DNA from: Sphagnum magellanicum
Lineage: Eukaryota > Streptophyta > Sphagnopsida > Sphagnales > Sphagnaceae
Assembly (NCBI GenBank): GCA_021904315.1
Contig: CM038924.1
Span: forward strand, 14,186,026 to 14,250,025
Reading direction: 5' to 3'
Length of the DNA stretch: 64,000 bases
Under the pieces are notes generated by a model. That model had not been told where the DNA came from and ran no database searches. It saw only the letters and a program-made list of their open reading frames with translations. Both the position numbers and the translations under genes were made by a program. Below are positions 13,564 through 25,542 of this stretch, piece by piece (the first letter of the stretch is position 1; every line of letters begins with the position of its first letter).

Positions 13564-14026
13564 GCTTGCTTCTTCACTAACTGGGAAAAAAAATCACTGC
13601 CAATTTCTCAATAATGGATCTCTACCCCGCCTTTCCAAAAGAAGGAATGCTCACAATTCTAAGAAGAAGAAGAAGAAGAAGATTAGGCTACTAGGCAAAG
13701 TAAAGATCCATAGTAACAACAACAATAATAATAATACCGTATCTATCTCTAACTCTAACTCTCTCATTGAAGATGTTTCGTGTGGTGAATAGATAGCTAG
13801 ATAGATAGATAGATCATCAGCCTGATCTTTTTGTGGTTTTTTGCAGGTTCCAATTTTGGAGTTTTGAGCCCGATGATGATGATGATGATGATGATGAAGC
13901 TTGCTTCTTCAGTAACTGGGAAAAAAAATCACTGCCAATTTCTCAATAATGGATCTCTCTACCCCGCCTTTCCAAAAGAAGGAATGCTCACAATTCGAAG
14001 AAGAAGAAGAAGAAGATTAGGCTACT
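13362..14026 (+). repeat. 331-bp tandem duplication with embedded microsatellites
   Basis: Unit 1 is 13362-13692, unit 2 is 13693-14026. Both begin GGCAAAGTAAAGATC. Both contain TCTATCTCTAACTCTAACTC, a GATA run, TTTTTGTGGTTTTTTGCAG, a GAT trinucleotide run, CACTGCCAATTTCTC and an AAG run before GATTAGGCTACTAG. Near-identity, apart from microsatellite lengths and a few bases, points to a recent event. The TTTTTTGCAG-GTTCC segment looks like a splice acceptor, so this may derive from a transcribed locus, but I find no protein. Confidence 0.85.
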
Positions 14027-14029
14027 AGA

Positions 14030-14816
14030 CCAGGACTTACATATCTTGTCCTTGTATGCATGCATGCATGCAGCTAAAGCAGCTTATCTTGTCCAGTGTT
14101 GGGCAGGTATTAGAAATTGCATCAAAACCCTCGCTTGTGTATCAGAGTGGTTCTTTGCCAGTTCTTTCAGGTAACCTGGGGAATTCATTTGATGAAGGAA
14201 CCGAAGCTGGGCTGGTTCTTTGATTCTTGACATGTTTTTGATACCCAAAAAATTAGGGGTATTGGAAAAATCAAATACCCACCCAACACCCTTTTTATTC
14301 GCCTTGCCTTGCCTACCAAGAAGGCAAGGATATCGTGGTTTAGATTCATCATAGATAGAGTATAGTAGTAGCATAAGTGATTTTGTTTGGCCCCTAATTA
14401 ATTTACTACTACACACGCGTGGTTGCAATGAAAGGAGATTTTTTTGGTTTGTTTTGGCTACATACTTGACTTACATGCATGCAATGAAAGAAACAATGAA
14501 GGCATCCCAAATGCTCACACAAAGGAAAATTTGATGATGATGGGTTGTCTCTTTTTGTGTGCAAGCTCAATGGTCCCCTCTCTCTCTTCCTTTCTTCCTT
14601 TCTTTCTCAACACATACTTCTTGTCCATAAATTATTATTTCCCTGGAGCTTGACAGAGTAGCTTAATCATAAGGACATTGGGAATTGAGTCTCACATGAT
14701 GATGGCCTCCTAACCTAAAATTCTGGCTCTTATTGTCTCTGTGTATATGGGGGGGCTCATTTGGACACAAGTTTCTTTTAGGTGAAGTGGGTCCCATAAT
14801 ACATTCCCTTCATTTG

Positions 14817-14850
<34 letters not shown>

Positions 14851-17620
14851 CTATAAAGTTGCCCTAGTATTATTATTAGAAAATACATAGGCCAACACTT
14901 TATATATAAAAAATATACATCTCTTAACATATTAAAAAATACTAGGTATATGACATATTAGAAAATATTATAGTAAGTATTGATTGGCCACCCATGACCT
15001 ACTTAGTTACTAAGTAGGATCATCTTATGGCATAAAAACCCTAAACCTCTCAATGTGTTGAATGGATTGTGTGACAATGTATGTGTTGGGAGGTGAAAAC
15101 CATAGGATTTTCAAGGAGCCAAAAACAATTTTTTTCAATTTGAAATTTCCTTTAGCTTTTTGATCTCATGGGAACCAAGGGTGAAAGTATGTTCATCGGG
15201 TTTGAGCTTTTATATGGCCTTTCAAGGGGAATATATACTACAAATTAGTTGTTTCCATGTGTCGAGTGTGAAGCATAGGTATGTATGTTGGTACGTGAGA
15301 ACTCTTTGTCTTTGGATGCTTCTAAGTGCTAGGTGAAAGTTTCGGTAACCACCATATTGTATGTGGTTGCTATTCCCCAAACTATGTCAGAAGAACATGA
15401 AGGGGGAGGGGGGAGGGAGTCTATGATCTACTATGTGGTTATCCAACCTTGGGTCTAAGTTAGGTTTTAAGGAAAATGTTAACAATAAACCATATATGAA
15501 GGTTTAAATTATACTATCAACCCACACCCAACTCCCCTCCCCTCCCAAACAAAATCCATGGAAAGGGGGGGCGGATTTGTTGGGTTCAAAGTGTGGCTTG
15601 TGATTTGTTATGATGCTTATTAATTAAGTTCAATGGAAGTTAATGGGTTGTTGTTGTTGTTGTTGAAGTTATTTTTGAAGTAAAAATGAACACAATTAGT
15701 GTAATTAATTCCTCATGTGTTTAATTGTGGTTTTGTTATGATGGTTCCATAGGATGTGTTGATGACATTGTCATCTATTTAGACTCACAAACCTCCAATT
15801 TAATCTCTTTGGGTCACTAGTCATAATTGGTTGGACTTTGCACTTTTGAATTGCTTGACTTTTGTACATTAAAATGATTTTTTTAATTAAAAAAAATTTA
15901 ATGTAACATGTGTAATTGGGCAAGGGGCAAGGTTCCAAACTGACAAAAATGATTGAAGTCTAAAGAATAAATTAACCTAACCCTTGTATTGTCACATTAG
16001 GAAAATAGATGAAAATAATACAATGTGATTAATTTAACCTTAGATTGAGTAGTTGACCTAATTATGAAAATTTTAAATGATGAATTTAGATGTTAACTAA
16101 ATCATCAAGGGGTTTTTTAATCCTTTGAAATTATCCAAGAATATGGTTAGCAACATAACACTTGAACTAACCACTCTAGTCAATTAAAGGACTAGAATTC
16201 AAAATTAAAATTAAATGTATGTGATCACCCACCATCCAACCCCACCTCCCCAATGTTGGCAAGCATTAATTATGATCCTTCGAATCAACAAGCCTTTGTC
16301 AAATATCAAGTATATGAGTGTGATAAATAAGTTTAGGATTTTTAAAAATTAATAACCTACCTTGCAAAAATTTCAATCATCTACATATTTTATTAATTTT
16401 TAAAAAAAATTTAATATTATCATGAACTTGTCAATTCCTTGAATGCTACCTACTGCTACTACTACACCGATAGATTTAAAACCTAATTTTGTAGAAAAAT
16501 CAATAATTATTAGATAAATTATTAATAAATTTATTATTGATATATCCAATTGTTTTCCCAATAATCGACCAACAAAAATGGTCGAAACACATAACTCTTA
16601 AACCTTTTTAATCATAACCAAATTGTTTCTAGCATTGCAACTTTGATTGATTAGTAGTGTTGGGCAAACCCTAGGATGATGTAAGATCTTTGCTTTATTG
16701 TACACAAAATGCATCCACAAGTCTGACAAAAATAGGTACTATTTAGGACAATCATATGTATATAATATATATACGGAAGCATGTTCCGTGAACAAGCGAA
16801 TTTTTGGCCAAGGATATATAGTGTTTTTTTAGCCATTATAGAGTATAATAGCTTAATGGATTTTTGGCCCCTAGGAAATAATAATAAGTCTATTTTTTAT
16901 ATGAGCATTTTTGGAAGATGATATAATTTTTAGTTGTGTTGAAACTTGAGATTTGTTATATGGAGTTATAATAATATCTTGAAGGATTTTGGTTTGTTTT
17001 AGAGGAAAAATCGTGAAATTAGACAATTAGAAAATAACCCAACAAGGGAAATCTAAATTAATAATGAAAAAATGAAATTGTTTTTATTTTTTATTTTTTT
17101 CACTTGTCTGAATTCCAATAGTTTTGTTTTTATCAAAATCGTCAAAATTTAATATTTGATTCTAGTAGGTTAACCCAAATGATATATATATAGACAAATA
17201 AATACTTGCTTTGACCTTCTTTTAATTTTTTATATCTCCTTTTTTAATAACCAAATTTGGCTAAATCTTTCTAATGGATGATTGACATTTTGGCTATATC
17301 ACAACGGAATTGACAAAAGAAGAAACATTGACATGTACAAGAAACAAAAGTTAGCTTGCAACACACAAAGAGACAACAAAAAATACCACATAGACCTCAA
17401 AAGAACAACCGAAATTCCCCCAAAGACAAGAACATCACAACACATGATGTCACATTATGATCGTATATACCCTCAAATTATCAAATGGACACAAAAAAAA
17501 AAAACCTAGGCAATTAGGTCAAGGCGTAACAAAACATTTGGGTAGGAGTTGATCTCATTGGTCGACATGGGACCGACCAAATCCAAACAAAGGCCTCCAA
17601 AGAAGAACTCCAAACAAGTG
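14030..17620. other. Intergenic, no gene recognised
   Basis: Begins with a (GCAT)n run at 14055-14072 and includes the GA microsatellite. The rest is AT-rich unique-looking DNA with short open frames only. Confidence 0.4.
14820..14848. repeat. (GA)n microsatellite
   Basis: About fourteen AG units without interruption. Confidence 0.95.
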
Positions 17621-17626
17621 CATTCC

Positions 17627-18290
17627 ACAAAAACCAACAAAGTAACATAAAAAAACAAAAATTAAAAAATTAAAAAATGGTTGACTAGGGTTAGGACCTA
17701 GTACCAACCACCCACAAAAACCAACAAAGTAACATAAAATAAAATAAAATAAAATATGGTTAAGTAGGGTTAGGACCTAGTACTAACCACCCACAAAAAC
17801 CAACAAAGTAACATAAAAAAAATAAAAAAATAAAAAAAAATGGTTGACTAGGGTTAGGACCTATTACCAACCACCCACAAAAACCAACAAAGTAACATAA
17901 AAAAAATAAAAATAAAAATAAAAATGGTTGACTAGAGTTAGGACCTAGTACCAACCACCCACAAAAACCAACAAAGTAACATAAAATAAAATAAAATAAA
18001 ATAAAATATGGTTAACTAGGGTTAGGACCTAGTACTAACCACCCACAAAAACCAACAAAGTAACATTTTAAAAAAATAAATAAAAAAAAAATGGTTGACT
18101 AGGGTTAGGACCTATTACCAACTACCCACAAAAACCAACAAAGTAACATTAAAAAAAATTTTTAAAAAAAAATGGTTGACTAGGGTTAGGACCTATTACC
18201 AACCACCCACAAAAACCAACAAAGTAACATAAAAAATAAAATAAATAAAATAAAAATAGTTGACTAGGGTTAGAACCTAGTACCAACCAC
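17627..18290. repeat. Tandem array of about 82-bp monomers with a telomere-like core
   Basis: CAACAAAGTAACAT recurs eight times, at 17635, 17722, 17801, 17885, 17969, 18053, 18136 and 18217, spaced 79-87 bp, with a partial ninth unit. Each monomer has a conserved part (ACTAGGGTTAGGACCTA and CCACCCACAAAAACC) and a variable A/T-only spacer of AAAAT-type runs. The core AGGGTTAGG resembles, but is not, the plant telomere unit TTTAGGG. Confidence 0.85.
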
Positions 18291-18342
18291 AACGCTTCGA
18301 GCTCTAGTGAGCACAAGGAAAAAGACGACGGCAACAACAACA

Positions 18343-18500
18343 AGAGTTTGTGCTCTATTACAACAACAACCACACCACCACCATCACAACCCTAACCTCC
18401 TCACCCATTCTTTTTGTCTACTAGAGTTTGTGCTCTATTACAACAACAACCACTACCACCACCACCATCACAACCCTAACCTCCGCACCCATTCTTTTGT
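18343..18500 (+). repeat. 80-bp tandem duplication
   Basis: AGAGTTTGTGCTCTATTACA begins at 18343 and again at 18423. Both units continue with CAACAACAACCA, a CAC run, ATCACAACCCTAACCTCC and CACCCATTCTTTT. It directly follows the 82-bp array. Confidence 0.8.
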
Positions 18501-18955
18501 CGACAAGAAGTGATTCATGCAACAACATATATATACCTTATATATATACGCTATACCCCACATTGACATTTCTTTCATAACAAAGGAATTTGCATTATTG
18601 GGGGAAGGAAGGGTTGGAAAGGGGGCGGAGGGTGGGGGCGGTGTGAGGTAATTGAGAGGCTTTTTGCCCACCCAAAACATATGCATAGGTTAGAAGAAGA
18701 GAGTGTACTACTACCTAATAGCTTATAATATAACATTAATAATTGCACACGTGAAATGACCCTTTCTCTCTTCCTTCTACTCAAACCCTCCCCCCATGCA
18801 CATTATCCAAGCAAAGGAAGGAAGCTTTCGGAACAACTAACTACTAGACCTCTCTCTCTTTTGCCCTTCTTCTCTCGTGGGCAAGACAAAAATAATAATT
18901 GTGAGAGTCTTCTTAGTTGATCGAGATCTCTCTCTCCCTCTACAAGAGAGTCGTA

Positions 18956-19102
18956 GTGGGGGTAGGGTTGTTTACAATTGCATCTTAGTTGCTCCAAGCT
19001 AAGCACCTAAACCCTAAATTTTGAAGTGAAGTGGGGGAGGGTTGTTTACAATTGCATCTTAGTTGCTCCAAGCAAAGCACCTAAACCCTAAATTTTGAAG
19101 AA
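18956..19102 (+). repeat. 74-bp tandem duplication
   Basis: GGGTTGTTTACAATTGCATC at 18965 and again 74 bp later at 19039. Each copy ends AGCACCTAAACCCTAAATTT. It lies about 0.65 kb upstream of the QWRF TATA box. Confidence 0.85.
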
Positions 19103-19718
19103 ATTTTTTTGTGATGCCCATTATGTATGGTATAATCTTTTGTGGTGGGTTTTTTCTATCACGTAAAGCACTTCCCAAAAAAATTCTAATGTATTTGGGA
19201 GGGCACCTTACATATGTGAATATCTCCTCCTAAGATATTTCACCAAGGGAGAGAGATCTTACACCTACTTATATAGCCGTAAAATCCCGTAAGGATCATT
19301 CTAATACATAATTGTAACAACTCTCCCCAACCCCCTCCCCCCCATTTACACACCTTGTGATCTACATATGTTTAGGCTTGTGTAAAAACATATGTGAAAA
19401 TTTCTAGTGTATTTGCAACTAACCTTACAAAGTGTAATCTTTCATGTGCTCACTTCACTCACCCTCTTTTTTTTTTTTCTCATGAAATGCTGCTAATTTT
19501 GACATATACCCCAACCAAGAGACCCTATGTATCCTTACACATAAGAAGAGAGGAGACTGGCAGAACGGTCACCCACCCGGCCCCTCCCCCACCCCCCAAA
19601 AAAAAAAAAAAAAAAACTTGGGGAGGGTTGGGAGCAAATTATTTTGCATGGAGGAATCGCACATTGACTCCAGAATGACATTAAAAGCGGCGTAATAACT
19701 AGTCTGCGGTTGCAACGG

Positions 19719-19725
19719 TATATAT
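19719..19725 (+). promoter_or_regulatory. Probable TATA box of the QWRF gene
   Basis: A TATATAT run lies about 45-90 bases upstream of a long CT-rich tract (19768-19812), which is typical of plant transcription start regions. Immediately after it is a perfect 9-bp inverted repeat (19726-19734 and 19739-19747). Position and composition only; no start-site data. Confidence 0.5.
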
Positions 19726-19769
19726 GTAATCTGCCGTTGCAGATTACGGCAGACAAGAACGCGGCAGAA

Positions 19770-20852
19770 TTCTCTCTCTCTCTTCTCTCTCCCTCCTCTT
19801 TCTTTCTCGTGTCTGTCTCTGTGCACACAATTCTGTCGTTGTGAGCTTTGCAGACTTCTTTGTATTCTTTCTCCCATCTTCTGCTGTTGCGTTCGTCTGC
19901 TGCCGCCAGGTAACCAAGCTTTTCTCCTTTTTCCTTTCTTCCGCTTCCTTATTTACCAACTCTTCTTCCTCTTCATTGCTACCTGCTTCTTGTTGCAAGG
20001 AAAAAATAAAAATTCGCCAGTTTTCTATATCCATTTTGCTTCGATAAGAAAGTGGTTTTTTGTTTTGTTTTGGCTGTTTATTTGCGTTGGTCTTTTGGCT
20101 GCTTTGTTTTTGTGATTGCGTTTTGAGCCAGAGTGATTTGTGCTTTGGCTTTTTACTTGAGTGACTGACCTCGTAGTACAAGTGTTGTTGTTGCATTTTT
20201 GTGGCGGCTCAAATGGTGAAATGGAGTACTGAATTGTATTGCTTCTGTACTTTTTGGTAACGATGATGCTGTTGTCAGGTGTCGTGGTTGTAGAAGAAGA
20301 AGAAGAAGAAGTTGGCGATGTTTCTCTTGCTGGTTTCTTGTTTAGTTAGGCTAGATCCGATTATTGGCCAGTTTTGTTCGTGAGAGAGACAGATATCTTT
20401 GACGGTTGCGGTTCTGAGAGTTTCTTGAACAAGTGTTTCTTTGGCGATGGTGGAACTGTTTGTTGATACAGTTGTTTTTGGCCTGGACATGGTGTATTGG
20501 AACTGTGCATGAAGCACAGAACCAAATGCGCAGTAGTTTCATGCGAGTCTTACAAGGAAAACAATGTCAGTGAAGCTGTGGCCAATTTTGCGAAGAAGAT
20601 CAAGAGAAGGCAGCGTTCTTGGCCTTCAAGGCTCTGCATGAATGCAAATGGACTGACTCCGTGAATAGACATGCATTGCATACGCTTACATTGCGAGCGA
20701 CAGGAATGGATTGAAGGGAAGAGCTGGAAGCGGAGCAGAAGAATACAATTGTGAAGGTGAGGGGAACAGGTCGACGGAAGCCAGGATCCGCCGGAGCCGG
20801 AGTAAGAAGAAGAAGAAGAGGACTCCACCACAGGTGGTTGCGGATTTGGACC
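19770..20852 (+). other. Probable 5' leader of the QWRF gene, with a candidate leader intron
   Basis: The stretch starts CT-rich. A good donor (CCGCCAG then GTAACC) lies at 19909/19910 and a plausible acceptor (GTTGTCAG) ends at 20278, which would remove a 369-nt leader intron. The remaining leader before 20853 is about 570 nt and contains several ATGs opening short reading frames, for example at 20319 (14 codons) and 20447. These are candidate upstream ORFs if this DNA is in the mature message. Exon limits are inferred from splice consensus only. Confidence 0.45.
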
Positions 20853-23800
20853 ATGGTTGCCGCTGCTGTGGCTCCGTCTTCTTCGCCAACTCCAGCTGCT
20901 GCTGTGCAGCAGGAGCCGCCTCATCAGTCGCATGAGAAGAAGAACAGCGAGGCAGACAATGGAGGACATCATCATCACCACGTGGGGGGAGCTTTGGCAG
21001 CAGCAGCAGCAGAGAAGAGCAATACTGCCGCAGTGCGAAAGCTTCGCAATAGGGAGATTACGTCCAGGTACAAGGCAGCCACGGTTCCAGGAACCCTCAC
21101 TCCCCCAGCGACAACAACAGCTGCTGCTGCTGCATCAGGCCCCCGTAGAAATTCTTCTCCTCTCCGACAACCTTCGCCGTCCCGTCAGTCATCTTCTCCT
21201 GCGAGGAATCGAAGTGCTGCTGCTACAGAGGCGTCGTCGCCTCCTGTTCGCCATCCGTCTCCAACTCCAGGGCGTGCTAGCAGCGTCAATTCTCCTTCAG
21301 ATGCTTCGAAACGATCTTTGTCTACTGAGAGACGACGGCCATGGCCTGCTGCATCCGCGAGGGGTTCAGCAGAAGGAGGTTTGGCCAGTGTCAAGCCTCA
21401 TCTTGTGGGAGCTGCTTCTCCTGCTGGTGGACGGGGATCTGAACTCTGGCCATCCATGAACTCTGCCTCTAAAGTGCAGTCTTCTTCTGCCCCCAATGGG
21501 ACTCCTCGGACGACTACTCCTCCGCCTCCTCCTGCTGCTCCAAATGGTGTTCCTCCGTTTGAGGCAAGAGGTAAGGAGAGCAACCGATCCAGCTCTGATC
21601 ACAGCTTGAAACCTACAGCAAATGGTGCTCATCTGGATCGGTCTGCTGATCGAGCTCTAAGCTCTCCTCAAAGGAAAGGATCATCCCCAATTCGGCGTCG
21701 AAGCATAGATCAGGCTGAGAATGCCCGTCCTTCTGCAAATTTTCTCTCGAAACCAGACCAACAGAGATGGCCTGGCATTAGCAATGGGAAAGTGTTTGGG
21801 GGAGCTTTGACTAGGAGCATGGATCTTAGCATTGATAGGGAAAGACCCCTGAGCCGGACTGCCACAATCCTCATCCAGAGTCAGCAGCAGCCTTCTTCAA
21901 CTCCTTCTCGGATTTCTAGGCCCTCTTTTGCCTCTCGCAGTCTCAATCGATCTGTCAATGAAGGCCAGACCTTGCCAAAGGGTCAAGCAACAACTCCTCG
22001 TCAACGCAATCCCACACCCACCAAAGGCAGCAGGGTGGTGGGCCCACATATTAGTGATTCTCGGTCCGAGGCTGTTGTAGCATGTACTCCTAGCAATGGT
22101 GCACAACAGAGGAGTTATCCAACTGCAGGAGATGATATGTCCAACAACAACAATTTGTTGTTGCGATCATCCCGGGGGGTTTTATCCATGGGCACTCTAG
22201 ACTCTTGTACAGTGCCATTTGATAGTATGTCAGACACAGAGAGTGTGTCTTCTGGAGGATCCGGATTGGGTAGTGGAGGGTCTGCTCGGGGTACTAGTGT
22301 CCCAGCTCGTGTATGGCAAGACATGAACACTAGATTGCGGCGACTCTCAGAGGGTGATCGAATACGGTCACCCAAGTCTGAGCTTGCAGCAGCAGCAGCT
22401 GGTGCTGCCCTGGGAGAGTCAAAGGCAGTGCAACAACGCAGCAGGGTTTCATCAATGGGATCCCAACCATCATCTCCTAGTACAGCAAGTATGACTGGAA
22501 TCATGACATCAACATGCTTGTTGTCTCCAGGAGGTCGGGTGATGAGCAACAACCCTGGGTTGATTTCACAACTCCCCTTAAGTCCCCAATATATAAAGCG
22601 GTCTTCATCTCCCTTGAGAGGGTTGCCAAGTCCACAGAGGCCACGGCCTGTACCTGGAACGACAGCAATGTTAGGTACTGGTCGCAATTTAGGAGGATGC
22701 ACAATTGTGAATTTTGGACTTGATGGATGGAGTCGAGGGAGAAAGGCACTGACTCAGTATGAGGAGGCTCAGCTTTTGCGCATTCTCCACAACCGCTGGC
22801 TCCAATGGCGATTTGTGAATGCACGTGCTGAAGCAGTCATTAGTGCCCAAAAAACATCTGCTGAGGTTTGTACTATCCTTGAACAAGGTTCATGCTTCTC
22901 TATTGGCACAACCTTGCACCCTTGATTTGCAGCACCTGTTTTTTCTCCTTGCCTGTCCTTCACCTATCTACATCTCTCACACAAGTTCATTGGTGGTTGA
23001 TCTCCTTCTATAAAGCTATCCTGCTGGTATTGAATGACTTGTGGGTTGCTAAGATGCAAGAAGCTGATGTCACCTCTGGGAATAGTTGGGTTTATGAAGA
23101 CTCCTAAGGACAAGTTGAAGCCATCAAGCTCTTGAACCACTCATAACTGAGAAATGTCCTCCCCTGTTTTCGTCAACTGTTTATACCAAGATTTGCAAGA
23201 GAATGAAAATTCTGCATTCTTTTTTGGTATAGGATGTGAATTTCTCATCATTTCAGTTTCTTTCAGTTCAGAGCTCAGTCCTTAACTTTATACATGTTTG
23301 GTTGAAGAAAAGGACAAGATTAGCAAATCCTGTAGTTTAATCTTCTTGGCTAGATATCCTGTTAGATAACTTGTTCTTCTTGTTTGGTCAATCAATTTTC
23401 AAACAGTCAATTGCCATCCCCATAGGTCCTAATATACAGCCCTTTAGCTAATTCCTACCTCTTCTCCAATGAGTTTGATTCTTTGGATTGTCTTGTTTGA
23501 TTTTAATTCTTGTCCATCTTATCTTTATGATTTCATCTTTTGTAAGAAGGCTTTTTGACAATTTACTTGTTCCTGATGTCCCTGTTTTCTGCAAGTTGAT
23601 GTATCCAGACAAAGCCTATTTGGTGGTGGCATGTACCCTAAGTCATTTTGTGAGCTCAATTGTACTCTTGATGGCTTCTTTTGCAACATTTCTTGGATTT
23701 ATCAACATCCCAAGATTCCACCCAGTCACCTGTTTGTGCAGCAAAGCTATACCCTGCATTGGCCTTTCTTACTTGACTAAGTTTATTTTCTTAAGATTCA

Positions 23801-25542
23801 AAGTTTTGGGAGCTTTAGTTTCTTTTCAATTTCCTTTTGTCTTCAGAAATTTTCTAGCAGGTATCACAGCTTTTAACCGTTTCCAAGACATCCTTCACAA
23901 TTTTTGCAGAGGTCGTTGTATAATGTGTGGGTCAAGACCTCTGAGTTGAGGACATCTGTAGCCAAGCAACGCATTAAACTTCAGCAAGCCAGGCAGGCTC
24001 ACAGGCTGCGCTCCATATTATCCACGCATGTAAGTCTTTAGGTCTTTTCTGTCCCCTACAAAACCTCTACCATGACCAGGAATGGGTTGTGCAGGTGAAT
24101 TGATTTTGTTTTTGTTTTACGTTCCGTCTATTGAAAACATGTTTCCTAAACTCATGATGAAAAAAGCTGTTATCGGTTGTGAAGAAGCATTTGTCCAGAT
24201 CGGATAAAATCCAGGGTATGTTATCAGGGAATCCTATAGAAGAAATTCTTCATTTGAAAGTGCACAGGTTACAAACCATGCTTTGGTGGTCTGCTCACAT
24301 TACCAGAGACTTGTCTAGACGGTTGTGATTGTTCTGATGGAGTGACCGGTCTTGCAGGTGGCACATCTGGAGGATTGGGAAAATCTGGAGGAAGAGCACT
24401 CAAGTGCATTGACTGGAGCAATGGAGGCACTGGAATCTACAATCTTGAGAGTTCCTGTCTCTGGGGGTGCTAAGGTATATATCAAAATTTCTCTGATGAT
24501 TTCTTCATGCATCGCACCACTACTCGCAAGATGAGTGACTGGAATCAAAATCACTCTTCCTGTCAGAAGTAATCTATCAGGACTATGATGAACACATGGG
24601 TTAAGGTGCCAATGTTAATCAGATCTTTTACAAGAAGCATGCTGGAAAAGATGTGTTTGCAAGGAGGTACTCCAATTCTGAGGAAAACCTGTGTTCAGTC
24701 TTACATTGGACATTCAGTTTCACCTTGCAACTGTGTGTAGAAGCAACCTCTGATTGCTTGGAGACTGAAAATGGGCCTTCAGTACAAGGTGATTCATATG
24801 ATGATATCTTGATGGATTGCACTAGATTTTGAGTCTTAAAGAACCATGTCACTGTGATGTGTTTGCAGGTAGATGTGCATGCAGTAGGAGAAGCACTTGG
24901 ATCAGCTGTTGATGTACTAAATGCTCTGCAAGTGTCTGTGAGCTCTCTGTCACCCAAGGTAAGTCATTTCTGTGGACCATTTGGGAATCTGTGTGCATGA
25001 GATGATATGCTAGTTGAAGAGTGTGACAAAGGTTTTCTATTTACGGTACTAAAGTTGCCCCTGGGACCATGGCATTGCTGGGAAATTAACACATGGATTT
25101 TGCTCTAGCAGGCAGAGAGTATGGATGTGTTGCTGTCTCAACTTGCACAGACTGCAGCAAAGGAGAGGGCCCTTTTGGAAGAGTGTGGGGATCTTCTGTC
25201 TGTGGCCGCTACTTTAGAGGTAAAAAATCATGCACCCAATATACAGAGTCCATTGAAAGGTGAAATTCAGGATTGGGACAAAGTCAACTTGTCCAATGAT
25301 TGTTTTTTTCTGGGTAATTTCAGAAATGCATTGAAACAGAGTGAAGTAAAATTTACAAATTCTTGAAAGCTATATAAGACTTACTTTGAAATGGATGTTG
25401 ACATGTTAGATGTTGTCGTTGTGTGAATGAGCAGGTAGAGGAGTGCAGTTTGCGTACTCATCTAATTCAGCTAGAATCAGAAAAAGGATGGAGCTCAGCA
25501 ACTCTGCCAGCAAGTGGTAGGACAATAACCCCCCAATCATGA
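20853..25542 (+). CDS. QWRF motif-containing protein (DUF566/AUGMIN8 family), complete, 6 exons
   Basis: Members of this plant family (QWRF1/2, EDE1, AUG8) bind microtubules and, in the best-studied case, act as a plant-specific augmin subunit in spindle and cortical arrays. Coding exons are 20853-22865, 23910-24029, 24358-24474, 24869-24958, 25112-25219 and 25435-25542. All junctions are GT/AG and phase 0, giving 2,556 nt and 851 residues. Residues 1 to about 620 are a basic, Ser/Pro/Arg-rich, low-complexity region, typical of the microtubule-binding part. The signature Gln-Trp-Arg-Phe lies at about 651-654, in the context LHNRWLQWRFVNARAEA, at the end of exon 1. Exons 2-6 encode the conserved helical C-terminal part, for example LRSIL and VEECSLRTHLIQLE. 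I chose the start MVAAAV because family members begin this way; an in-frame ATG at 20751 would add 34 basic residues. Exon 5 could instead begin at 25109, adding one Gln. Which paralogue it is cannot be decided. Confidence 0.95.

Noticed and set aside
13493-14028. Open frames with poly-Met and poly-Lys runs
   Set aside because: Produced by GAT and AAG microsatellites in the duplicated units; no conserved domain.
14044-14110. Possible microRNA-like fold near the GCAT run
   Set aside because: No match to a remembered mature plant microRNA and no long paired arm.
19535-20196. Several minus-strand open frames rich in Lys/Glu/Arg
   Set aside because: Antisense shadows of the CT-rich QWRF start region and leader.
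22115-22702. 195-residue minus-strand open frame
   Set aside because: Lies opposite the first QWRF exon, whose coding sense is clear; no independent motif.
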